The translations under genes and the position numbers were made by a program. A stretch of DNA of 5,676 nt from OFTM382 sp964448185 (GTDB lineage Bacteria > Planctomycetota > Phycisphaerae > Phycisphaerales > UBA1924). The stretch lies in assembly GCA_964448185.1 (NCBI GenBank), contig CAYUVO010000138.1, forward strand, positions 1-5,676. Reading direction: 5' to 3'. Shown in pieces: positions 1 through 5,579 of the stretch; within the stretch, counting starts at the first letter, position 1; each line of letters begins with the position of its first letter. The notes below the pieces were generated by a model. The model worked only from the letters and a program-made list of their open reading frames with translations. It made no database searches and was not told where the DNA came from.

Positions 1-49
1 ACGCGGCTCGCGCTCAGCGCAATACCAAACAAACCACTTTGGCGCATAA

Positions 50-75
50 TCCTCCCCGTCGCCAACGGGGGAAGA
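50..75 (-). terminator. Hairpin after the transsulfuration operon, possible terminator
   Basis: On the plus strand CCCCGT (54-59) and ACGGGG (65-70) pair perfectly around a 5-base loop. The stem extends past a one-base bulge at 71 through TCCT (50-53) and AAGA (72-75), including one G-T pair. An outer pair, GGCGC (41-45) and GCGCC (80-84), encloses it. It begins about 10 bases after the stop codon of the minus-strand PLP-enzyme gene, where a terminator would be expected. No real U-tract follows on the minus strand (only TT, then ATGCGCC), so this is not a textbook intrinsic terminator. It could instead be a 3' stabilising stem, or it could serve a plus-strand gene ending just to its left. Confidence 0.45.
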
Positions 76-85
76 GAAAGCGCCC

Positions 86-1279
86 TCACCCAATCGCATA
101 TTCAAGATCCGCGATCAGATCGCTGACGTCTTCGATGCCCACGCTCAGCCGCACCAGCGAATCGCTGATCCCCAGTGCTGCTCGCTGATCCGCGGGCACG
201 CTCGCGTGGGTCATGATCGCCGGGTGTTCGATGAGGCTTTCGACGCCGCCGAGGCTTTCAGCCAGCGCGAACAGCGTCGTGCGTTCGAGCATCTGCCGCG
301 CTTCGGCAATGCCGCCCTTGAGGAACATGGTAATCATCCCGCCGTAGCCGCGCTCGCCGTTGCGCATCTGCTTGTTGACCAGTGCGTGCTGCGGGTGGCT
401 CTCCAAACCCGGATACACCACGCGGTCCACCTTGGCGTGCGATTCGAGCCACTGGGCGATCTGCATCGCGTTGGAGCCGTGACGTTCCATCCGCACCGCG
501 AGCGTCTTGGTCGACCGCAGCAGCAAGAAACATTCCAAAATCCCCGGCACCGCACCCACCGAAAGCTGAATGAACTTGAGCCGATCGTGCAGCTCGCTGT
601 CGTCCGTCACCAGCACGCCGCCGATCGCATCCGAATGCCCGCCGATGTATTTCGTCGTGCTGTGGTGCGTGATGTGCGCACCCAACGCCAGCGGGTTCTG
701 CAGATAAGGCGTCGCAAACGTGTTGTCCACCGCGAGGATCGCGTTGTGCGCACGCGCTTGCTCAGCGAGCATCTCGATGTCCACGACCTTGAGCGTCGGG
801 TTCGTCGGCGTCTCGACCCACACGAGCTTCGTGTTCTCGCGGAATCCCTTGCGCACCGCGTCGGGATCGGTCATGTCAACCAAGATCGATTCGATCCCGA
901 GCTGCCCGAACACACGGTGGAAGAGCCGGTTGGTCCCGCCATACACATCATCGCACAGCATCACGCTCTCACCCGCCTTGAGCAGGTGCAAGACCGCACT
1001 CGTCGCCGCGACGCCCGAACTGAACGCCAAGCCGTGAGCGCCGCCTTCGAGGCTCGCGATGTTCTCCTCGAATGCTTTGCGCGTCGGGTTAGCTGCGCGC
1101 GAGTAGTCGTAATCCTCGACGATCACGCCGGGCGACTTCTGCACGAACGTAGACGTCTGGTAGATCGGCGTCATGATCGCACCGGTCGTCGGATCGGGGG
1201 CTTGGCCCGCGTGGATCGCGCGCGTGGAGAAGCCGTGGCGTGATGTGTCTGCTGATGATGCTGATGGTGATTGGCTCAT
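86..1279 (-). CDS. Cys/Met-metabolism PLP enzyme, probably cystathionine gamma-lyase (or gamma-synthase)
   Basis: Cytoplasmic PLP enzyme of 397 residues, the normal length for this family. Family marks seen: YSR-x-x-NPTR at 59-67 (phosphate and substrate contacts from the neighbouring subunit), SSGVAA at 88-93, VETPTNP at 155-161, DNTFATPYLQNP at 185-196 (Asp185 would pair with the PLP ring nitrogen), STTKYIGGHSD at 207-217 with Lys210 as the Schiff-base lysine, and ESLGGVESLIEHPAIMTHAS at 341-360. Glu347 matches the active-site Glu of gamma-lyases and gamma-synthases. Asp58 before YSR is the residue seen in E. coli MetB, whereas human gamma-lyase has Glu, so sequence alone does not settle lyase against synthase. 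It directly follows a cystathionine beta-synthase gene with an ATGA overlap, which favours the lyase role: cystathionine to cysteine, 2-oxobutyrate and ammonia. The first 15 residues are Ser-rich and look like a disordered tail. The start is supported by an AAAGAGG site 8 bases upstream. Family assignment is near certain; the reaction direction is inferred from context. Confidence 0.95.
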   Translation of the reverse strand: MSQSPSASSADTSRHGFSTRAIHAGQAPDPTTGAIMTPIYQTSTFVQKSPGVIVEDYDYSRAANPTRKAFEENIASLEGGAHGLAFSSGVAATSAVLHLLKAGESVMLCDDVYGGTNRLFHRVFGQLGIESILVDMTDPDAVRKGFRENTKLVWVETPTNPTLKVVDIEMLAEQARAHNAILAVDNTFATPYLQNPLALGAHITHHSTTKYIGGHSDAIGGVLVTDDSELHDRLKFIQLSVGAVPGILECFLLLRSTKTLAVRMERHGSNAMQIAQWLESHAKVDRVVYPGLESHPQHALVNKQMRNGERGYGGMITMFLKGGIAEARQMLERTTLFALAESLGGVESLIEHPAIMTHASVPADQRAALGISDSLVRLSVGIEDVSDLIADLEYAIG

Positions 1280-2709
1280 GAAGTCTGCCTCTTTGCTAGG
1301 TGGTCAATCAGGTCGATCTGGCTGAGAATGCCCACGACCTTGTCGTTCTCGATCACGATCGCCGCCTGATCGGCTGCGAAGATTCCGTAGAGCTCCTCGA
1401 CCCGCGCCTTGGGATAGAGCAGCCCGCCGATGGGTTTCTCGATGCCCTTGATAGGTGACGCGGGCGAAATCTCGCCGCTCTGCAACCCTCGCAGCACATC
1501 AACCTCATGCACAATCCCGATGGGCTTGCCCACGCTGCTAGTGATCGGGATCTGCGAGATGCCCTTGTCTTTCATCAGCGCGATCACTTCACCCACGCTG
1601 GCGGTCTCGCCGGCGGTAAAGACCTCGCGCGAACTATCGAGCAGGTCTTCGATCAGCCCGAGTCCCTTGGGCTCTTCTAGGAAGCCGTGCATCTTCATCC
1701 ACTCGTCGTTGAGGTACTTGGTGACGTAGCGCGAACCCGAGTCGGGCAGGATCGCCACGATCTTCTTGTTCGCGCCGTCCTTGCCCCACTTCTTGGCGAT
1801 CTCGCACGCGATATGCACCATGCCACCCGACGACCCGCCGCAGAACAATCCTTCTTCGCGGACCAGCCTGCGTGCCATTGTGAAACACTCGAAGTCATCG
1901 ACCTGATGCATCTCATCAACCACGCTCGGATCAAACGCCCGGCACACGATATCTTCGCCCAGACCCTCGACCTTATAAACATAAGGCGTGGACATCTTGC
2001 CCGTCTTGAAAATGCTGTAATGCACGCTGCCCAGCGGATCAACCCCGACGATCAAACACGGGCTCTTCTGTTTCTTGAAGAACCGGCCTATCCCGCTGAT
2101 CGTTCCGCCGGTCCCGGTGCCGACAACGATCGCGTCGATCTGGCCGCCCTGAGTCTGCTCCCAGATCTCGGGAGCGGTCAGCTTCTCGTGCGCTTCGATG
2201 TTCCACTGCGTGTGGTACTGATCGAGATAGAACGAGCCCGGCGTTTCCTCCGCCCTGCGTTTGGCAACATTGACATAGTGATCCGGCGAATCCCCCGGCA
2301 CGTCGGTCGCCGTGATGATGACCTCCGCCCCAAACGCCCGCAAGCCGTCGATCTTCTCTTGGCTCATCTTGTCGGGCATCGTGAAGATCGACTTGTATCC
2401 CTTGGCCGCTGCCACCATCGCAGCGCCCATCCCCGTATTGCCCGACGTGTTCTCGACGATCACCCCGCCCGGCTTGAGCAACCCCTCAGCCTCGGCCCGC
2501 TCGATGATGTACGCCGCCATCCGGTCCTTGATCGACCCCGCCGGGTTCATGAACTCGCACTTGACGAGCACCTGCGCCAGCCCCGGATCAATCACCCGGT
2601 TGAGCCGGACCAAAGGCGTGTTGCCGATCGCATCGAGAATGCTGTCGCAAACCTGCATCCGGGGCTCGGTATCGGACGAAACAGGACAATCGGTGGTGGG
2701 TGAAGTCAT
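1276..2709 (-). CDS. cbs: Cystathionine beta-synthase with C-terminal CBS-domain pair
   Basis: Condenses L-serine and L-homocysteine to cystathionine, the first step of reverse transsulfuration, in the cytoplasm. The fold-type II PLP catalytic domain covers about residues 20-345: NPAGSIKDR at 55-63 with Schiff-base Lys61, NTSGNTG at 87-93 (substrate carboxylate loop), GTGTGGT at 197-203 (PLP phosphate loop), EGLGED at 248-253, EGLFCGGSSGG at 286-296, and LPDSGSRYVTKYLND at 321-335. EGLGED and the final motif separate it from simple cysteine synthases (CysK/CysM). Two CBS repeats follow, at about 355-410 and 420-472. The second keeps the G-h-x-S-x-x-D nucleotide-type motif (GILSQID, 460-466); the first has His401 at the Ser/Thr position. 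There is no N-terminal heme domain of the animal type. At 477 residues it matches bacterial and heme-free forms carrying the regulatory tail. The start at ATG 2709 has no Shine-Dalgarno; Met18 (ATG at 2658) is a possible later start, also without one. It is first in a two-gene operon and its TGA overlaps the next ATG. O-acetylserine or serine sulfhydrylase side activity is possible. Confidence 0.95.
   Translation of the reverse strand: MTSPTTDCPVSSDTEPRMQVCDSILDAIGNTPLVRLNRVIDPGLAQVLVKCEFMNPAGSIKDRMAAYIIERAEAEGLLKPGGVIVENTSGNTGMGAAMVAAAKGYKSIFTMPDKMSQEKIDGLRAFGAEVIITATDVPGDSPDHYVNVAKRRAEETPGSFYLDQYHTQWNIEAHEKLTAPEIWEQTQGGQIDAIVVGTGTGGTISGIGRFFKKQKSPCLIVGVDPLGSVHYSIFKTGKMSTPYVYKVEGLGEDIVCRAFDPSVVDEMHQVDDFECFTMARRLVREEGLFCGGSSGGMVHIACEIAKKWGKDGANKKIVAILPDSGSRYVTKYLNDEWMKMHGFLEEPKGLGLIEDLLDSSREVFTAGETASVGEVIALMKDKGISQIPITSSVGKPIGIVHEVDVLRGLQSGEISPASPIKGIEKPIGGLLYPKARVEELYGIFAADQAAIVIENDKVVGILSQIDLIDHLAKRQTS
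1288..1294 (-). promoter_or_regulatory. Ribosome binding site of the PLP-enzyme gene
   Basis: Read on the minus strand this is AAAGAGG, 8 bases before the ATG ending at 1279. It lies inside the last codons of cbs. With the ATGA stop/start overlap it points to translational coupling or re-initiation, and it fixes the start of the second gene. Confidence 0.65.
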
Positions 2710-2718
2710 GATGCCACA

Positions 2719-2724
2719 ACACTA
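2719..2724 (-). promoter_or_regulatory. Candidate -10 box for the cbs operon
   Basis: Reads TAGTGT on the minus strand, matching the TAnnnT core of a sigma-70 -10 element. It ends 9 bases before the cbs ATG, so transcription would begin only a few bases before the start codon. No clear -35 box is seen at the usual spacing, and there is no Shine-Dalgarno. It is weak alone but supported by similar boxes before the next two plus-strand genes. Confidence 0.35.
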
Positions 2725-2764
2725 TCCCGCTCACACGCGATTCGGGCCATCGCCCTCCCACAAT

Positions 2765-2793
2765 CCCCCCCTCCTCCTGCCCCCCTAACCTCC
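2765..2793 (-). repeat. G-rich tract (C/T-rich on plus strand), possible G-quadruplex
   Basis: The plus strand has C7 (2765-2771), TCCTCCT, a single G, C6 (2780-2785), TAA, then CCTCC. The minus strand therefore carries two long G-runs plus several GG pairs within about 29 bases. It lies in the 87-base region between divergent cbs and surE and touches the candidate surE -10 box. Quadruplex formation is inferred from composition only. Confidence 0.4.
2786..2791 (+). promoter_or_regulatory. Candidate -10 box for surE (leaderless start)
   Basis: TAACCT fits the TAnnnT core and ends 5 bases before the GTG start, placing the expected transcription start at the start codon itself. The upstream sequence is almost pure C/T, so no Shine-Dalgarno is possible. 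No -35 box is recognisable. Confidence 0.35.
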
Positions 2794-2796
2794 AAC

Positions 2797-3759
2797 GTGC
2801 GAATCCTCCTCACCAACGACGACGGCATCAGAGCCCCGGGCATCATCGCCCTCCATAAAGCCCTGATGAACGCCATTTCCACCCCCGCGAGCCCCCTTGC
2901 CGGCGCCGAGGTGTTCGTCGTAGCTCCCGCCACCGTCCAGAGCGCCACCTCCCACGGCGTCACCTTCCATCAGCCCCTCATGACCCGGCGAGTGCGGTTC
3001 AAACACGATCTCGCACCCACCCCCTCCATCACAGACCCCGCCAAACTCGGTCCCTTCGAGGGCATCTCCGTCGATGGCAGGCCCGCCGACTGCGTCAAAG
3101 TCGCCCTCTCAGCCATCTGGGCCGACCGCTTCGGCAAGGACTCCCTGCCCGATCTCATCATCAGCGGGATGAACGCAGGAGCCAACTGCGGCATCAACGT
3201 CATCTACTCGGGCACCGTCGCAGCCGCCCTCGAAGGCGCGTTCCTCGGCATCCCCTCGATCGCCACCAGCATGCACCTGGGCGCGTGCAAGCCCGACTTC
3301 GACGCCGGGGCCGGGCACGCCGTTCGCACCATCGAACGCATCGTCGAAACCGACCTCCTCGGTGCGCACACCTGCGTCAACATCAACATCCCCCGCTGCG
3401 AATCCACCGAGTCTGACGGCCTCACCTCGGGCGAAGCTCTCGAAGAACTCGGCCTCCTCCGAGCCGTCTGCGAACCCGGACGCAAACACCCACCCGTTGA
3501 CCCCTACGCCAAGCTCCCCGTCCGCGTGTGCCCCATGAATGTTCATGGCCTCATCGACCGCTACGAACGCCGAGAAAGCCCGGGAGGCGATATCTACTAC
3601 TGGTCCGCGGGTCACGGCCTCGACTTCCACGCCACCGACGAAGGCACCGACGTCGCCGAGCTCATCGAACGCCGATGCATCACCATCACCCCGCTGTGGT
3701 ACGACCTCACCCGCCACACCCAGCTCGGCAAGTTCACCGAACACCTCGACGAAGACTAA
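2797..3759 (+). CDS. surE: 5'/3'-nucleotidase SurE, extended form
   Basis: Metal-dependent phosphatase of the SurE (survival protein E) family; known members hydrolyse nucleoside 5'- and 3'-monophosphates and sometimes short polyphosphate in the cytoplasm. Seen: MRILLTNDDG at the very N-terminus, with Asp8 and Asp9 as metal ligands; VVAPATVQSATSHGVT at 41-56, with Ser49 at the metal-ligand position; VDGRPADCV at 92-100; and ISGMNAGANCGINVIYSGTVAAALEG at 122-147, with Asn126 the fourth ligand. All four expected ligands are present, so it should be active. The GTG start is chosen because the conserved first beta-strand begins at residue 1. The protein has 320 residues, against roughly 250 for the usual enzyme. 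The extra length lies in a loop near 27-37, around 60-90, and in the C-terminal third (about 200-320), which includes a Tyr/Trp-rich stretch (DIYYWSAGHGLDFHATDEGTD, about 265-285) and an acidic end. It is divergent from cbs. The amylase gene follows 53 bases later on the same strand, but no functional link is evident. Confidence 0.95.
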   Translation: MRILLTNDDGIRAPGIIALHKALMNAISTPASPLAGAEVFVVAPATVQSATSHGVTFHQPLMTRRVRFKHDLAPTPSITDPAKLGPFEGISVDGRPADCVKVALSAIWADRFGKDSLPDLIISGMNAGANCGINVIYSGTVAAALEGAFLGIPSIATSMHLGACKPDFDAGAGHAVRTIERIVETDLLGAHTCVNINIPRCESTESDGLTSGEALEELGLLRAVCEPGRKHPPVDPYAKLPVRVCPMNVHGLIDRYERRESPGGDIYYWSAGHGLDFHATDEGTDVAELIERRCITITPLWYDLTRHTQLGKFTEHLDED

Positions 3760-3800
3760 ATACTGCCCCGCGATTCGTAGGGACGGGCCATCACTCCGTG

Positions 3801-3806
3801 TACGCT
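3801..3806 (+). promoter_or_regulatory. Candidate -10 box for the amylase gene (leaderless start)
   Basis: TACGCT, directly preceded by TG, ends 6 bases before the ATG at 3813. This spacing predicts transcription from about the start codon. There is no Shine-Dalgarno in the 20 bases before the ATG; the only purine-rich stretch, TAGGGACGGG (3778-3787), is too far away. No convincing -35 box is seen. Read-through from surE remains possible. Confidence 0.35.
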
Positions 3807-3812
3807 GCACCC

Positions 3813-3887
3813 ATGCGCACACCCCACGCCATGCTCCTCGCCTCAATCTTCGCGTCGGCCCTGAGCCTCGCCACTCCATGCTTCGCC
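3813..3887 (+). other. Signal peptide of the GH13 enzyme
   Basis: Residues 1-25: a short N-region with Arg2 and His5, a hydrophobic core (about 7-20, MLLASIFASALSLA), then TPCFA followed by QEADP. Signal peptidase I cleavage after Ala25 fits, with Cys23 at -3. The Cys is preceded by Pro, so a lipoprotein box is unlikely. This indicates export to the periplasm or outside the cell. Confidence 0.8.
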
Positions 3888-5489
3888 CAAGAAGCCGACC
3901 CCGACCAGCCCGCCCCCAACCAACAAGACGCCCGCCCGTGGTGGCGTGACGCGGTCTTCTATGAAATCTTTGTGCGCTCATTCGCGGACGCCGATCATGG
4001 TCCCTTCGCTGGCGACGGCAAGGGCGACTTCCAGGGCCTCATCGACCACCTCGACTTCCTCAACGATGGCGACCCCACCACCAACACCGACCTGGGCATC
4101 ACCGCCCTGTGGCTCATGCCCATCAACGAATCCGAAAGCTATCACGGCTACGACATCGAGGACTACTCCAAGGTCGACGCCGAGCTGGGCACCAACGAGC
4201 TGTTCGCACAGTTCGTCGACGAATGCCATAAGCGAGGCATCCGCGTCATCATTGATTGGGTCGTCAATCACTCGTCGTGGAAGCACCCGTGGTTTACGGA
4301 AGCCGTCCAGCCCGACAGTGCCAAGCGGACGTGGTACGTCATGCAGAATCCTCGCCCGCAGTGGAAAGGGCCGTGGGATCAGAACGTCTGGCATGACAAC
4401 GCACGCGGGCACAACCGCAAAAGCTACTACGGCGTCTTTAGCCCGACCATGCCCGACCTCAACCTCCGCAACGGGCACGTCACCCGCGAGATCCACGACG
4501 CGGCGAGCATGTGGCTCACCGACCTCAACATCGACGGCTTCCGGCTCGACGCCATCAAGTACCTCATCGAAACATTCCCCGACGAGCTCGAAAACACGCC
4601 CGAAACCTTCGACTGGCTCGCCAACTTCCGTGCGCACGTTCATGACACCAAGCCCACCGGCTTCACCGTGGGCGAGGTCTGGGACGACTCCGAAACCGTC
4701 CATCAATACATCTCCAACTCGTCGGTCGATTCTGCCTTCGAGTTCGATCTGAGCTATCGGCTCATCGACGCGGTCCGTGATGGCGACGCCTCGCCGCTGC
4801 GCGCACAGATCACCAAGCTCGCCGAGATGTATCCGTACTCTGCTGGCGGAGCGGTCTACTCGACCTTCCTTTCCAACCACGACCAGACCCGCACCATCAC
4901 CCGCCTCGGGGGGAATCTCAACAAAGCCAAGCTCGCAGCCACCATCCAGTTCACGCTTCCCGGCACCCCCTTCATCTACTACGGCGAAGAAATCGGCATG
5001 ACCGGCGACAAGCCCGACCCCGACCTGCGAACCCCCATGGCCTGGAACAACACCGAGCCCAACGCAGGCTTCACCACCGGCACGCCCTGGAAAGCTCTGG
5101 CTGACGACCCCGCGCTCGTCAGCGTCACCGCAGCCGACCAGCCCGGCGGGCTCCGCGAGCACTACCGCGCCCTCATCCTCATGCGAGCAGCCAACCCGGC
5201 CCTGCGGAGCGACGACGTCCGGGTCATCGAATCCGACGCGCCCGGCCTGCTGATCTATCAACGCGACCAGAGCGGCCGACCTGCCCATCAAAGGGTGCTC
5301 ATCATCGTCAACGTGGGCGAAGACGCCGCCGAGCTGCCCGAGGGGCTCGATCTCACGGGTACGGTCCTCTTGGGCGAACGCCCCGCCATCCCTGCCCCAC
5401 CCACCGATCGGCTGATGCCCCCCGGAACCGCTGTCATCATCGCCACCGCTCTGCGCCAGCCCCACCCGCCCCGGCATCAGTCCCCCTAG
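3813..5489 (+). CDS. Secreted alpha-amylase family (GH13) glycoside hydrolase
   Basis: Retaining alpha-glucan hydrolase of 558 residues, predicted to be exported. After a signal peptide (1-25) and a Pro/Asp/Gln-rich linker (26-40), the (beta/alpha)8 barrel starts at WWRDAVFYEIFVRSF (43-57). GH13 conserved regions: DWVVNH at 148-153; MPDLN at 213-217; GFRLDAIKY at 242-250 with nucleophile Asp246 and Arg244; GEVW at 287-290 with acid/base Glu288; and SNHDQTR at 354-360 with transition-state Asp357. The catalytic triad is complete. A DGKGD loop (68-72) resembles the metal-binding loop of oligo-1,6-glucosidase-like members. MPDLN and YYGEEIGMTGDKPDPDLRTPMAWN (389-412) place it near the group intermediate between oligo-1,6-glucosidases and neopullulanases, probably GH13_36; this placement is from memory of such sequences. 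The last ~80 residues form the usual C-terminal beta domain. Likely substrates are starch, maltodextrins or other alpha-glucans; the exact bond preference cannot be read. The frame is open back to 3528 inside surE, but the ATG at 3813 is chosen because it gives a clean signal peptide. It lies 53 bases after surE. Confidence 0.93.
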   Translation: MRTPHAMLLASIFASALSLATPCFAQEADPDQPAPNQQDARPWWRDAVFYEIFVRSFADADHGPFAGDGKGDFQGLIDHLDFLNDGDPTTNTDLGITALWLMPINESESYHGYDIEDYSKVDAELGTNELFAQFVDECHKRGIRVIIDWVVNHSSWKHPWFTEAVQPDSAKRTWYVMQNPRPQWKGPWDQNVWHDNARGHNRKSYYGVFSPTMPDLNLRNGHVTREIHDAASMWLTDLNIDGFRLDAIKYLIETFPDELENTPETFDWLANFRAHVHDTKPTGFTVGEVWDDSETVHQYISNSSVDSAFEFDLSYRLIDAVRDGDASPLRAQITKLAEMYPYSAGGAVYSTFLSNHDQTRTITRLGGNLNKAKLAATIQFTLPGTPFIYYGEEIGMTGDKPDPDLRTPMAWNNTEPNAGFTTGTPWKALADDPALVSVTAADQPGGLREHYRALILMRAANPALRSDDVRVIESDAPGLLIYQRDQSGRPAHQRVLIIVNVGEDAAELPEGLDLTGTVLLGERPAIPAPPTDRLMPPGTAVIIATALRQPHPPRHQSP

Positions 5490-5579
5490 ACTCCCGTTCG
5501 AGATCCTGCCCCCCCCCCCACGGCCCGACAGTTGGCCTCAGCTGTGCCCCCAATTGTGGCTCCAGAGGAACACCCGCCG
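5490..5579. other. Intergenic region with an 11-C homopolymer
   Basis: A 90-base gap between the amylase stop and the next start. It contains C11 at 5509-5519 and the small palindromes CAGCTG (5539-5544) and CAATTG (5550-5555). I found no strong inverted repeat that would make a terminator for the amylase gene. TAGACT (5487-5492), overlapping the amylase stop, fits a loose -10 consensus but is not convincing. Confidence 0.6.
5564..5570 (+). promoter_or_regulatory. Ribosome binding site of the last, partial gene
   Basis: AGAGGAA lies 9 bases before the ATG at 5580, a good Shine-Dalgarno and spacing. It picks this ATG over earlier in-frame GTG codons (5544, 5556). Confidence 0.6.

Noticed and set aside
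10..20. GCGCTCAGCGC small inverted repeat
   Set aside because: Arms of 4-5 bases with a 1-3 base loop are common by chance in high-GC DNA and no T-run follows.
2..49. Possible C-terminal end of a plus-strand gene (frame 2, ends ...QTNHFGA then TAA)
   Set aside because: Only 15 codons are visible and nothing in them is recognisable; too short to call, though its position just before the hairpin is suggestive.
206..1243. 345-codon plus-strand open frame opposite the PLP-enzyme gene
   Set aside because: Arg/His/Val-rich translation with no recognisable motif, antisense to a clearly conserved enzyme; typical high-GC shadow.
1687..2703. 338-codon plus-strand open frame opposite cbs
   Set aside because: Antisense shadow of cbs with Arg/His/Asp-rich low-complexity translation and no ribosome binding site.
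2772..2778. TCCTCCT matching the anti-Shine-Dalgarno end of 16S rRNA
   Set aside because: It is part of a simple C/T tract; there is no surrounding rRNA sequence, so the match is by composition.
3528..3812. Upstream extension of the amylase reading frame into surE
   Set aside because: It is a frame-shifted shadow of surE, Pro/His/Arg-rich, and would bury the signal peptide that begins at the ATG at 3813.
3878..3883. Lipoprotein box at Cys23 of the GH13 enzyme
   Set aside because: The residues before Cys are Ala-Thr-Pro; Pro at -1 does not fit the lipobox, and cleavage after Ala25 is a better fit.
3109..3981. 290-codon minus-strand open frame across surE and the amylase start
   Set aside because: Crosses two well-supported genes on the other strand and has a Gly/Arg/Ala-rich shadow composition.
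3978..5477. 499-codon minus-strand open frame opposite the amylase gene
   Set aside because: Gly/Val/Asp-rich mirror of the GH13 gene, explained by its codon bias; no family motif.
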